Positions 1 to 12,483 of a stretch of DNA of 64,000 nt are shown piece after piece. The position numbers and the translations under genes were made by a program. Each line of letters begins with the position of its first letter. Within the stretch, counting starts at the first letter, position 1. Origin of the DNA: Bolinopsis microptera (lineage: Eukaryota; Ctenophora; Tentaculata; Lobata; Bolinopsidae); contig NC_087084.1 of assembly GCF_026151205.1 (NCBI RefSeq), positions 14,526,235 through 14,590,234 on the forward strand, read 5' to 3'. The notes beneath the pieces were generated by a model that was not told the DNA's origin, searched no databases, and saw nothing but the letters and a program-made list of their open reading frames with translations.

Positions 1-1692
1 AATTGGAAGCCGCATACGGGACCCAACTTTAGTGGTCAGGCAGTATTGCATACCGTACCAGTTTTATAACAAACCATCCACTGTCTTAAACGAAAGATGA
101 TACTTAGTATGCTAAGCCTTTTACACACATAATAGTAAGAACACGTGTCTAACATTTAAAAAGATTATAACAATATCTTCCCCGCATATTATACTGGAGA
201 GACGCTGACGCCTGTCCGTTCTAAAAGAAGTACAGTACCGACACCGGACGAAACTCGCCGCTTTCTCAACACGCTGCACAACGCCACGGATCCCCCTGTC
301 CTGACGAGAACTGGGAGAAACAGGTCCGTGTATTTAATATTTTAAACGCCGAAAATATCGATAATAAAATCCCGATTTATGGATGTTAACGTTAAAAGGT
401 CTGGCAAACCATCGCTTTCTATAAAAGGGTTGTTTCTTAAAATATTAACCATGTACGAAAGAAATATTATATACACTGAAAGAGTGCAGGCACTTTGCCT
501 CGGAACGGGCAGTTCCAAATCTTGAGAAGGGTTAACATTAAAAGTTTGACTGTCCAGTCGCCCGTCATAGCGAAGTGACGTCAGTTAGATTAAAAACTTA
601 ATATTTTACCGCCCTTCGGAGAAGGGAGGAGATGCGTCCAATATATTTTGTAGTTAGATTCATGTCACAATCAACTTAGCGTTACTTTGGTTACCCTCAC
701 GATCACGAAACTCACAAACGACAAACCGCATGACATTCACTAGTAACCAAAGTAACGAAAAATGTGTTTAAGGAAATTAAAAAGAACCTGGATATTAAAC
801 TGCTGTCATGCCAACCCTTGCCGATTTTTGCTGTGTACGCTCAGCATTATGAATTTCGTCAGGGTCTAAAATTTCCGTCCTTCGAACCGTTACGTTTGAA
901 GACCACCAAAAATGGCATCACGTGACACAAGTTAATTGATAGGAGCTAGAACGTAATCATTCACGGGCCATTCCAAATAAGGGGGGACAGACTCCAATAG
1001 TCGATTTTAACGTACCTGATTATTTTTGTACGCGAGAAAAATTATTGTGCGGGTATATTTCGTAGTGTAAGCACGTTTTAAGGAGTCGAAGGACATTATG
1101 AAAGTTGAAGAAGGTGGCCTAATGGTAAAACAGCTCAATATGAAGCTAGAGGTGTTAAACGGTCGAGCGGCGCTCGTAAATGTCCTCAACGGAGTTACAT
1201 TTAAAAATAAACACGCATAACCACGGTCGAGCTGTGACTCGTTAATTATATTGACCAGGCACATTCGGCGCTAAGATAGCAGCCCATTCGTAATTATCGC
1301 TCAATTACCACCTCTCTAGTTAAAGTGCAACTACTCAATCGCCAAAAGGCACCTTCTGATCTTAGTAAGAATGTTCTATCGACACGGTAGAATGTAGGAG
1401 CTAGATTATAACGAGGTGGAATATCGTAACCACCTTCCGCCTAGAACCTGGGTCACCGAGACCAAGTATTATCGCGGTTTTTGTGGCAGAAAATTCCAAT
1501 ATTTAAAATAAATGACTTTCTCCCGCCCAAATTACTTCACCTGTATCGATTTATTCCTACACTCCTACTGGGTCCCCACTTTCAGTGAACTACCACTTTC
1601 AGATCCCTAGAAATCTCATCACATTCGAGGTAGGAGCGCGAGTTCTCAGAAATATATTATTTCCCCGTATTTGTAGAACCACTAGGTAATTA
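1..1692. other. Intergenic, no gene recognised
   Basis: I see no convincing coding exon, RNA gene or transposon terminus here. Short open frames exist on both strands but show no domain motif and no coherent splice structure. The only clear structure is a 15-bp perfect inverted repeat, CGTTACTTTGGTTAC at 680-694 and its complement at 743-757, with a 48-bp spacer, which could be the end of a small hairpin element. Confidence 0.5.
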
Positions 1693-4600
1693 TAGTAAGG
1701 GGAAAAGTGGCATTCCGTTGGATTCGAATGTTCACAAGGATTTCTCAACGGAATATGGTAGTTAGGACCCCTACGAACATAATTAGACTTGTTGCCAATT
1801 TTGTATCTCAACGGAAACACCACTTTTACCACTTTTTACCACCTTTGTACCACCTTTCTGGTTTGCCAAATATCTTTAGTTGTGAACATCATAGAAGGCT
1901 GCAAATTAACCTAGAATGTTTATCTTATCAAGGAGTAAAACTTTTGTATCAAAAGTTTTTACATCGGACAATCAGCTAATTGGATAATTACCAATTAGTT
2001 AATCACCAAAAAAAGTGAAAAAATTTTTATTGGCTTAAAATGATTGAAATCGTTTGAAACACGGAGAAATGTAGTTTTTAGAAAAACTTCAAAAATTTTT
2101 CACTTAAAATTTTTTTTCGAGACTTGAAAAAAAAGTTTGAAAATTTGAAAATATTTTTTTCCGCCAAAAGTGATCGAATTGCATGAAACGTGGATAAAAA
2201 TGCTTTGCAGAAAAACTTGGAAGATTTTTAGATTGGGGAATACTAAAATCATCAATATTTGAAGTTGGAGTTCAGTAAATCTCGACATATTTTAGTAATT
2301 AGGAATAGCTTAGCGGAAAGGGCTGGACCTGAAAAAGGTTAACCACACAATATTAGAGTTTCATAACTAATTACAATACAGCTTTATCAAATTCCACATA
2401 AAGAAACAGCACAAAAGGACCATTTAAGATCGAACCGATTTTACCTGCTGTACTATCATTTTATTGATTTCAATGATCAAAACCTCTGTCAATCTTGCCA
2501 ATCTATACCGGGTATCTGAATGTACCGGACCTCTTATTTACCTCTATAATTAGACCCAGTTGTGCAAGAAATGCGATTTCTCACAGGGGTTTCTTTAAAC
2601 TGTGCACTTTTTATCACTCTCGCAACTCGCAAGAGGCCTGGTATTATAGGAAGCGAGGTAAATATACCTTCCATCATCCATTGTGGCTTTTTTGTATTGT
2701 GAATGCGCATGCCGCTTCGTTTGCTATGCCATATACCTCGAATAACCCCCATATGTCATTGCCAGGGTCGGGATAGAGCTGGAGATAGCATTGAAAAGTT
2801 GCTAGAAATAGCTAGATTTAGAGTAAACTGGTGGTAGCTGGGTGGTGCTAGCATGGATGTAGCAGAACGTAGCTACACGGGGTTTCATTGGAGTTGGTTA
2901 TTTTAATGGCCAAAGAGTGCCGGAACTAAAGTTACTTAAGATTGCAGTTTAGGGGCAGTGTAAACCACGGTGTAGTCAGGGACACAGAGCTACAGTGCAG
3001 GAGTACTGCAAAAGAACAGTGCAAGTGATACAGTCTGCAACAGTAAAACTCCGAAGAAGGAGATAAGATTGTGGCTGCAGAGGAGGAGAGTAGCTGGAAC
3101 CTGATTGTGTTTGTGTTGAAAGAAGAGGAGGAAGAAGAGTTTCCTGCTCTGGTAACTGTATTTTTGGAAGAGGTGGGGTGAGAACTTATTTTCAAGCGAC
3201 AAGGGTGGGCTGGAAGCAACCAGATACAGCTATCCGACCTATTAAGATCACCGTCCTGAGCTTAACAGCATTTCATCAGAATCTTATGAAAACAGAGAGA
3301 CTGACCCACCCTTTTTAGATCCAACGAAACCCTTTATATAAATCGACTTTTCTGCATGAATTACTTCATGGTATCTTCTTATCAAGGCTACAGACCTTGC
3401 CGTACCGGATTTATTGATCAAAGTGAGTCTCTTTAGCCCTCTTCTTCTTTAGAGCTTTAGGTTAGTGATCAAACTCTTCGCTACTCGCTCTTCACTGGAT
3501 CTATCAGGACAGATTCACATCTTTTTAGGTCTCAACCAGCCTTAGTTTTCCTGTTTTCATCATGTAGTACGTTCTGCTACCTCCATTTTAGCACCACCCA
3601 GCTTCCATCAGTTCACTCTAAGTCTAGCTTCGTCGGCGTTTTACTGTTGCAGACTGTATCACTTGCACTGTTCTATTGCAGTACTCCTGCACTGTAGCTC
3701 TGTGTCCCTGACTACACCGTGGTTTACACTGCCCCTAAACTGCAATCTTAAGTAACTTTAGTTCCGGCACTCTTTGGCCATTAAAATAACCAACTCCAAT
3801 GAAACCCCGTGTAGCTACGTTCTGCTACATCCATGCTAGCACCACCCAGCTACCACCAGTTTACTCTAAATCTAGCTATTTCTAGCAACTTTTCAATGCT
3901 ATCTCCAGCTCTATCCCGACCCTGGCAATGACATATGGGGGTTATTCGAGGTATATGGCATAGCAAACGAAGCGGCATGCGCATTCACAATACAAAAAAG
4001 CCACAATGGATGATGGAAGGTATATTTACCTCGCTTCCTATAATACCAGGCCTCTTGCGAGTTGCGAGAGTGATAAAAAGTGCACAGTTTAAAGAAACCC
4101 CTGTGAGAAATCGCATTTCTTGCACAACTGGGTCTAATTATAGAGGTAAATAAGAGGTCCGGTACATTCAGATACCCGGTATAGATTGGCAAGATTGACA
4201 GAGGTTTTGATCATTGAAATCAATAAAATGATAGTACAGCAGGTAAAATCGGTTCGATCTTAAATGGTCCTTTTGTGCTGTTTCTTTATGTGGAATTTGA
4301 TAAAGCTGTATTGTAATTAGTTATGAAACTCTAATATTGTGTGGTTAACCTTTTTCAGGTCCAGCCCTTTCCGCTAAGCTATTCCTAATTACTAAAATAT
4401 GTCGAGATTTACTGAACTCCAACTTCAAATATTGATGATTTTAGTATTCCCCAATCTAAAAATCTTCCAAGTTTTTCTGCAAAGCATTTTTATCCACGTT
4501 TCATGCAATTCGATCACTTTTGGCGGAAAAAAATATTTTCAAATTTTCAAACTTTTTTTTCAAGTCTCGAAAAAAAATTTTAAGTGAAAAATTTTTGAAG

Positions 4601-5004
4601 TTTTTCTAAAAACTACATTTCTCCGTGTTTCAAACGATTTCAATCATTTTAAGCCAATAAAAATGTTTCACTTTTTTTGGTGATTAACTAATTGGTAATT
4701 ATCCAATTAGCTGATTGTCCGAAGTAAAAACTTTTGATACAAAAGTTTTACTCCTTGATAAGATAAACATTCTAGGTTAATTTGCAGCCTTCTATGATGT
4801 TCACAACTAAAGATATTTGGCAAACCAGAAAGGTGGTACAAAGGTGGTAAAAAGTGGTAAAAGTGGTGTTTCCGTTGAGATACAAAATTGGCAACAAGTC
4901 TAATTATGTTCGTAGGGGTCCTAACTACCATATTCCGTTGAGAAATCCTTGTGAACATTCGAATCCAACGGAACCCTTAAATCGACCACTTTTCCCCTTA
5001 CTAT
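1693..5004. mobile_element. Large foldback element, ~1.35-kb inverted arms
   Basis: The left arm (about 1693-3060) and right arm (about 3627-5004) are near-identical inverted copies: positions pair so that their sum is about 6687. Short ORFs at 2495-2776 (+) and 3911-4192 (-) give the same protein, as do 2100-2288 and 4399-4587, which are shadows of the duplication and not genes. The right arm carries about ten extra bases near its outer end. The central ~565 bp is mostly unpaired, but 3566-3630 is a direct repeat of 3813-3880 inside the right arm. No transposase is recognisable and I could not find a clear TSD. It could be a foldback transposon or a palindromic duplication. Confidence 0.85.
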
Positions 5005-8000
5005 TAGGGAAGAAGTAACTTTTATAATTTCCCTCTAGAATTCACGGCCACCTTTTAACCCGTCCTGGTGAGGACAGCATTCCCAGGGAATTACTCCAAC
5101 AAGCTAACACGATCTTATTGGTATAGAGTATGAGGTTAAGGTATTATCCCAAGGCACGTGTTATTTTCCAAGAGATAAGATTTGACATTATTGGATTTCA
5201 CATTTTAACACTCCGTAATACTTTCAAGTAATTTAAGTGACATAACTCTTGACTGACTATCACACTATAATTGACCATCATCTAGCTCGTTCACACGGAA
5301 TACCGGTCACGTGATCTTGAACGCTCGAAACTTCTTAACACAATACCACGCCGCCCGAACACTCTGGCAGGAGCCTTCCCGCCATTTATTAATCACGTGA
5401 TAGTAGGGTCAGGTTCACTTGTCTAGCGTGAACCAATCCCCGTGCGATTAAGTCTGATCAAGACTGGACTCGTGAAACTCCTCAGACATTAGGACCGCCC
5501 GTACGAGTAGAATACCGTCACGTGACATAGCAGCTCAGTTGGGACATCGCCGCTTAATTAGTTGCATGGTGCAGTGCGAGCTGAAGGCATCGGTAACCCG
5601 ATACAATGACAAATGAGCACAGTGTAACCACTCCAAGTATGCCGTGTATATCAAATCACTTAATTACCTTATAAGTGGCTGCTCATAACTTATTTGTGGC
5701 CTCAGAGTTAATCCTGGTGTATAAGTCACGTGACAGAGCAGTAGTGATGTGCAAGTCAGAACCACGCGAGCGCTCCCGCATACGGTGCAAAAATAATGTA
5801 CTGAATATAATTGTAACGTGCACATGAAGTGAGCAGCACGTAATATATACCGAACTTGACGTGCGCATAAAATACGAACACGTAACGTACTGAATGTAGA
5901 GCGCACACGAAGTGAGCAGCACGTATGCACGAATTTAACGTGCCTATGAAGTGAAAAGTACGCAGTGTACTAGGAGGTGCACGATAAAAATAAACTTGCT
6001 CGGATTTTCAAAATTTTTGTACCATTGTTTTCTAGAGACTGTGAGAATTTTCACAGTACCAAATTTGTCATACCTTTTTGGAAAGATCAGTGAGTTTCGC
6101 CTAGGTGCCATATTTGATGGTGCGCGGCTTTTGGAGCAAAATTAGCTGTAAAAGTCGCGTAATTTGACCAAATTTGACCAAATTCGTTGACTTTTGTCGT
6201 GTTATTTGGATATATCTTCAGTTCCTTTAATGAGATCGTTATGAAAATTGGCGACGACCTTCCAATAGGGCTTTCACAGCTGTCCGAAAAATTTGGTGGA
6301 TATCGGAGTTGATATAGTGATCAAAATGGGGCAAAATACGCTGCTTTTAGCTGTAACATAATGTCTGATGGTTGGATATGCTTTAAACTTTTCGGACACC
6401 TTCCTTGTAAGTCTATGAGTAAGCTTACCAATTTTTGTTGCAATCGGACGTCGGGAAGGATACTTAATATCTATTTGTGTGAAGAAAATTGTGCTGGCCG
6501 AAATTAGCGCTAAAAAACCATCCTACAGTCGGCACGCGCGGCTCACTGTCGATGGCGCACTACCTAAGTGTACTGAATTCCACGTTGCACGTACATCTTG
6601 AATTCTTTTAAAATATTATTTTTAATGTTATTATTATTAACTTATTATACCATCTACGCGTAACACACGTTGCACGTACTCGACCCGAGTTTCATTTTAG
6701 AAGAAGAGTCCAATGGAAATATTGCCTGGGGGGAGCCCAAAAATTATTTACTGACGAACGAAATTAGTGACGAAGTAGGTACGAGCGAGACAAATTTGAG
6801 TGAATCATATGCAAGCTGGTAGGGGCCCCAATAATTAAGTTAAGTTGACGTATGAACCGTGCAAAAGCGCAACCATTCAAGTAAGTTGCTGTATTGTGAT
6901 AGAGATAGGTACCCACTGAATCCCCTTTGGATTTTATATTCAGTATTCTCTGTAGCAGTGCAGTTTCTGAAAGCGTGTGTAGTCGCGGAGCATGTGGCTC
7001 GCGAGCCCTAGAATAGTCAACGCAAGTGAAAGTAAACCAGCAGGGCCCCGTTTTATTACGAATTAAGTTACAGTGTGAGAGATCTCAAACGAAGTAGTAT
7101 GATATTCCTGCAGATGCCGACAAATGGTCGTTGCCGCGATGAGCGAAGGTGAGTCAGGATAAGTAGGTAGGTAATTTAGGATAAGCCGTCCAAGTGTATT
7201 ATGGCGATGACTGACTCACGTGAAACATGTGGTGTGACGAATGTGTGAGATGTGAGATGTACAAGCGCCGCGCTATATAAGTTTTAAGATATTATTCCTG
7301 CAGATGTTACGGCCGAGTATTGCCGATTCCGCCAACAGTTAAGATAAAGCATATGTGAGTTATTGGGCGAAGAAGAACCAGGTTAATTGTAAATATAGTA
7401 GGATAAACCACCGAAGTACACTAGGTGATGACTGGTTACTTATAGATATTCAAATTGTGAGTTCTGTCTCGTACTACGATGAATGTCAAGTGATACTTGA
7501 CGTCGAATGACGTCAAGTGTATATAACGATTAACGTTAATAACGTCAGAAGTGAAGTAAAATTATGTTTTAAATTAACGTCTAAGCAAGCTCGAATTTTT
7601 TAAAGAAAAATATATAACGCCCGATATAAGTCGAAGCGATATATAAGTAAAACGTCAACTAAGTCGACGATGAAGTCATTAGACTTCAAGAAAAAAATAA
7701 AACTGATGTCAATGTGGACGTCAGCAGCCAAGCTTGAAATTCGGCAAAATACGCCGTAAATTTGTACGTTACGAAAATACAAGCTACTCCCCCCCGGCCA
7801 GGTGTTATGACTTATAAAAATAATGAATAATGATTGTTGCGCTCCCTCCTATAGTCGATATGTCGAAAACAAGGAAGGAAATTGACCACGTAGTAGCGTC
7901 ATTCCGTTGCCCTAATACCGAGATATGGCGGCACACTTCCGCCACGAATTCAAAAACGCCAGACACGCCCGACAACCCCGGAAGAAGCACGCTACAGAAG

Positions 8001-8334
8001 ACGGAGGAAGTGTACGAAAAAGAGGGTATCGTTACGCGCAAATAGTTCTCAGACCAAAGAACCTAGAAACCCATAACCATCTCAATTCACACTATTGACG
8101 CTGTCAATCTACTAATTACTTCTTGGGGATTAGAGAATAAAGATGTCGCACCGACGATCCTCTAAGTTACTGGTCGATTTGGAGATCGGAGTCCCCCGAC
8201 CTCGGTTGAAAAATTTGGCAGAATGAGGTGTGATTATATCACGGATGAAGTAATAAAGCTATTTTAGTATGTGACATCCAATATCAGTGCACTAACAGCC
8301 GTCGGCCGTGCACTAACCAGGAAAAGTCACCACG
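5005..8334. other. Gene-poor region with CACGTG cluster and degenerate repeats
   Basis: No host gene is recognised. CACGTG occurs at 5155, 5308, 5394, 5519 and 5727, partly within a degenerate repeat containing AATACCG(G)TCACGTGA. Units with GAAGTGAGCAGCACGTA recur near 5826 and 5909. At 7100-7440 two degenerate copies of a ~190-bp unit start at ATTCCTGCAGATG (near 7100 and 7293). 5960-6530 resembles an anonymous AT-rich dispersed element. An ORF at 7830-8045 (+) has no recognisable motif. The interval may include the decayed 5' end of the retroelement downstream, but I could not match two LTRs. Confidence 0.4.
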
Positions 8335-8725
8335 ATGTTTCGAAAGACTCGCAGAAAATTGTACCCAGGGCATGAGTTTGCAATTAGGAGACACCCCCAA
8401 AGCGTCCAGCTTTGGTAATCATTCAACGTTGGTAATCATTCAACGTGAGATTACAAACGAAATTGTCGGACTTATCGTCACGAAAAAGTACAACAATAAG
8501 ATTTACCGAGTGGACGACGGTTACTTCAGAGCCAAGCCCTCCGACGAAGTTGAGCTGAAAGGTGGCAGAATCTCACGCATTTACTACTACAAAAAGAACT
8601 ACGAAATTATCACCAAGTTAAGTGCATACGTAACTACCCAACGAATCTTAAAGAAGAAGAGTTATTTTTTCTACAGACGCCACGTGGAGAAATTCAGCGA
8701 CATCGCAAAACCGCTGTATCATTAA
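8335..8725 (+). pseudogene. Piwi PAZ-like fragment fused to Ty3/Gypsy RT tail
   Basis: An upstream frame from ATG 8335 reads into YPGHEFAIRRH, which resembles the segment of PIWI proteins just before PAZ (PGxxxSIRR), then hits a stop. The next frame (ORF 8372-8725) contains NEIVGLIVTKKYNNKIYRVDD followed by GGRISxxYYYKKNYEI, close to the PIWI-clade PAZ pattern (xxVGxxVxxxYNNKxYRxDD...ISxxEYYxxxY). The last ~20 residues (YFFYRRHVEKFSDIAKPLYH) instead match the end of Ty3/Gypsy reverse transcriptase (YRRFIxxFSxIAxPLxxL). A 17-bp tandem duplication (TTGGTAATCATTCAACG, about 8412-8445) sits at the frame change. PAZ domains bind piRNA 3' ends in PIWI proteins; no PIWI RNase-H domain follows, so this is a fragment. 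I call it a rearranged pseudogene; a captured gene segment is an alternative. Confidence 0.65.
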
Positions 8726-9276
8726 CGACGAAAAATGCAACCTTCTACGGAAATCAATGAAGTACGACGCCTCGAACTAAACGCTACGATAATACGACTA
8801 TTTAGTATTTATATGAATAATAATCATGTTATTGCTAGTTAATTTAATTACCACCTTACCTTGGTACCGTCTATAAATGATGTCAGTACGCAATCATAAT
8901 TTACGAGTACAGCGTTCTGGAGTAAAAGCAGCGCACCTCGCACAGTGATTAACTGGTCACACTGCCGTCCTTTTTAAAACGGGCGAAATTCGCAGGTACA
9001 AGTGCAATCGGCCGCATATTTAAGTCGCATATGCCAGATCAAGTTTTTTGTGCGGAAAATACGTCCGAACTTGTCCGAATTCCTGTTACTCATATAACAG
9101 GCGTGTACTTTTATTCCCAAACGAGTACCTGCTCTTTGTTTGACACAAGATCAATAACATTCTTAGTCTTACCATGATCTTACTGGTTAACATTCTGAAT
9201 CACACTTAGTAAATAGTCAGACAAACGCACGTAACGCTTTAAAAACACGTAATTAACCAAATACCTTATCAGGAAA

Positions 9277-9963
9277 ATGGCAGACCCACAAGGTAATAAC
9301 GCTGCCCCTGTTGCAGCAGCAGCTGCCGCCGCCGTAAACGCGCCAAGAATTCAACCGATGTTTATTCGACCACCGCCACAATTCAAGAGTGAGATGGATT
9401 TGGATGTTTACCTACAACACTTTGCAGCGTACACCAGGGCGATCAACTGCCCTGCGCCTGAACACGCCGACCTACTGATAAGTCTATTAGAAGACAAGGC
9501 GCTAGACGGAATTTCCAGAACCGTACACGGCGTACGAGGTGACCTGAACGACCTCATCGCTCAGCTGAGGCGCGCAGAAGGATTGGAACGCAACAGCGAA
9601 CGATATGCAACGGAGTTACGGAACCGAAGACGACTCAGGACAGAAGGAATCTGGAAGTACCACCTCGAACTCCACAAGATAGCGAAAAAGGCGTACCCGC
9701 AAAATCTGGCGATGCGTAACGGTTCACTGAGAGAATCGTTCATAGCAAACATTAACAACCCATACCTGGCGTCGCGACTACGAGAATTACAAGAACTCGA
9801 AATGGAACAATTGCTTGACGCCGCCATCACGCTCCAAAGCAGTCAAACGGCGTCGTCTAAAGCAGTCAACGCAGTGAGATCTGAGCCTTATTATCAGTCG
9901 CCTTATTATCAGTCGCCTTATTATCAGTCGCCTTATTATCAGTCGCCTTATTATCAGTCATAA
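9277..9963 (+). pseudogene. gag: Ty3/Gypsy-like Gag, C-terminally truncated
   Basis: A 228-residue ORF starts with an Ala-rich leader and continues with a capsid-like helical region (FKSEMDLDVYLQHF, then a conserved-looking block with LRRAEGLERNSERYATELRN). This architecture, directly 5' of RNase H and integrase remnants, is typical of Ty3/Gypsy Gag. The tail is five copies of a 15-bp unit (CCTTATTATCAGTCG, 9893-9961) encoding PYYQS, then TAA. No CCHC zinc knuckle is present, and protease and RT are missing between here and RNase H, so an internal deletion has removed them. The ATG has a reasonable context (gaaaATGgc). Confidence 0.7.
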
Positions 9964-9966
9964 GAG

Positions 9967-10361
9967 ACGACTTACGCCATCCTGCAGCGTATGGTTCACA
10001 TTTGTTGAACCAAGCTCAGAAGAACTACTCTGCGACTAAGAAAGAGCGATTTGCTATAGTCTTCTTTACACAAGCTTTTCGTTTCCACTTGCTTGGCCTT
10101 AAGCATTTCCGCTGTGAAACTGATTGTAGAGCTTTAGTTTGGATAACTTCGTTTCACGATCCGCAAGGGATCACAGCCCGTTGGCTAGAACAATTGGCAA
10201 GATTTAACATAGAGATCGCATATCGCCCAGGAAAGCAGAATCAAGCAGCTGACGCCTTGTCTCGAATACATCCAGACAGCAAACCCGACAACGACGCCAA
10301 TTCGCTCCAGATTAACCTATCACGGACTAAGTTGACAACGATCACCCAGACATGGAAGTAA
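9967..10361 (+). pseudogene. Ty3/Gypsy RNase H remnant
   Basis: The frame reads HPAAYGSHLLNQAQKNYS then KKERFAIVFF, FRCETDCRALVW, and ends RPGKQNQAADALSRIH, the characteristic string of the RNase H domain of Ty3/Gypsy Pol (SRxLxxAExNYxxxExExLAIV...TDHxxL...GxxNxxADALSR). It follows the truncated Gag by only a few bases, so protease and nearly all RT have been deleted; a short RT tail lies upstream of gag at about 8665-8725. It ends with a stop at 10361, before the tandem duplication that breaks the integrase leader. Confidence 0.8.
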
Positions 10362-10409
10362 ATGTCACAGAACAACAAGATGTCCTGACGCCGCCAGTTC
10401 TACCCTTCT

Positions 10410-10667
10410 CGACTTGAAACACGTTGAACACGCCGGACTTTGACGAACGACTTGAAACAGAACGAATGAAAGATCCGGATCTCAAACGGCTGCCTCACCT
10501 AGTCTCTCTGAAGTCACCGATTTTTCCAGATCGAGAGCCGACTTGAAACACGTTGAACACGCCGGACTTTGACGAACGACTTGAAACAGAACGAATGAAA
10601 GATCCGGATCTCAAACGGCTGCCTCACCTAGTCTCTCTGAAGTCACCGATTTTTCCAGATCGAGTAG
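10410..10667. repeat. 129-bp tandem duplication inside the Gypsy pol region
   Basis: The block starting CGACTTGAAACACGTTGAAC at 10410 is repeated at 10539 with period 129 bp. The two copies look almost identical through TTTTTCCAGATCGAG, implying a recent duplication that disrupts the link between RNase H and integrase. Confidence 0.85.
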
Positions 10668-12028
10668 CCGCCTACTACCATAAAAGAGACTCACTGTCGA
10701 GAATGCCAGGACGAAATGCTATGTTGTACAAAGGAAAAGGTGACCAGAAATGTATTTTGGTACCGCGACATAAGCAGACTGAAGTCCTTAAATCTACTCA
10801 CTCTGGACCCACGGGAGGACATCGCTCCGCCGCCAAAATGATGTCCGTACTTAAGTCGACTTTCTACTAGAAATCAATGAGATACGACGCAGAACTGTAC
10901 GCCAAGAACTGTGCCAGCTGTGGTGTGATGAAAAAGCCGCCAAGAAGACCTAACGCCCCCATCATAATGACTGCAACAAGCTCTCGACTTCAAAAGTTAT
11001 CTATCGACATCGTTGGATAACTACCACGCACGAAAATGAGTGACGCCGGAAGCCAACTGATATCGCAGATGATGCAAGAACTGTACGCCATATTGGGCAT
11101 CAATCAGAAACAGTCGTTGCCTTGGCAACCACGGTGCAACGGCATTGTGGAAAGACTGCATCGAACCATTGGAGGATCGATGGCACACTGGGAAGAAAAG
11201 AAACCACGTTCTTGGGATAAGATCTTACCGCTATGCATCTTATCGTACAACGCCCAAGTCGCAAAATCGACCGGAATCGCCCCGTTCAAACTCATGTTTG
11301 GGCACAACGCCCGCTTACCTGTCCACTTCATCTTTGGAGAGCCTCCCTTGGCTGAGAACGTACCCGAGCTCGAGTACAATGTGTGGCTGGAAGAAACGTT
11401 TCATCAGTTGGAGCACCAAGCTCGGACGAAATTACAGGCGTCCATGCAGAGTATCAAGGACTACGCCGACAGGAAGCAATTCGGAAAGCCCTTGCAACCT
11501 GGAACATTTGTGTGGCTCATGAAAGGAGCTTTTGAACGAGGATGCAGAAAATTCTCCCGTAAATTCTCGGGACCGTACAAGGTGCACGAGAAGCAAAGTA
11601 ATACTACGTATGTATTAAAACAGACCAAACATCCCTTCAAGACGTTCAGAGCACACTTCAATCGATTGAAACGATGTCATCTGCCTGCCGCCACGCTCGC
11701 CGCCTTAAATGACACTATTGAACGGGAGTTCAAAAAAAGACGAGAAGAAAACGCAATCACTAACAATGATCACGATGCTAGGACGATCACGAGTAGCAGT
11801 CGACTTCCCGAAGACGACGATATAGTGATCATCATGAATCCTAACGCCGCCGCGGAAGCTGTCACGCCGACAATACCTAACCACGACCTCATAACGCCTC
11901 CAGTACGAAATGCTCCAACCTCCGCACCGCCCGACATGAGACGATCAGCTAGAATCGCACAACAACTGCGTGTCCGGTATAATGTGAACTGCGTCAGAGC
12001 AATGAAACGCAAACTATCGCTCTGGTAA
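10553..12028 (+). pseudogene. Ty3/Gypsy integrase, interrupted by stops and a deletion
   Basis: The first part (10553-10870) carries the His pair of the HHCC zinc finger (HSGPTGGH). After an in-frame TAG the frame continues with the Cys pair (CASCG) and the start of the catalytic core (QKLSIDIVG, first Asp), then a stop at about 11018. The second ORF (11036-12028, 330 aa) resumes at SDAGSQ (second Asp) and has WQPRCNGIVERLHRT with the catalytic Glu, so the central core is deleted. It continues through a GPY/F-like module (KFSGPYKVHE) and a basic, low-complexity tail. DDE integrases insert retroelement cDNA; this copy lacks core sequence and should be inactive. Confidence 0.85.
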
Positions 12029-12483
12029 CCGTCATTGACAAATACTGAACACAAGACAAACTTTTATAAGAGACATTTTGTAATATACGCCATAAGGCGT
12101 GATATGACTTTTTTTAGAAGTAACGATGAAGCCACTTTGGCAAAAGCACGATTTTCTCGATACATGATTTCGAATTTCGGGCTAATCCCAAGTTAAAAGA
12201 CGGTAATGACGCCGTCGCCGATTACTTTGCGCCCCGATATTCAGACGGTTATAAGTACCTAATTACCTAACCATTACGCACGACGTAACAAATTGAGTAT
12301 CACTGCAAGTCACTATTGAAAAATCGAATGAAAATCATCTCAAAAGTTCAAATAGGCTAAAAGACTATTTCAAATAACATCGAAAAGCATTTTTAAAGTC
12401 TTGTCAAGCTAAAATGTTTTGTTAAAAATCAATCATTAACTCTAATCTTTCAGGAACGAAAAACCTAATATGGTACGCCCATC
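12029..12483. other. Spacer between pol and env-like ORF
   Basis: AT-rich spacer within the retroelement. No ORF is supported. TTCAG at about 12450 could be a splice acceptor for a subgenomic env-like message, but this is not demonstrable here. Confidence 0.3.

Noticed and set aside
2495-4192. Pair of conserved proteins encoded on opposite strands
   Set aside because: Identity results from the inverted duplication of non-coding DNA. Both strands of each arm are open in short frames and no motif is present.
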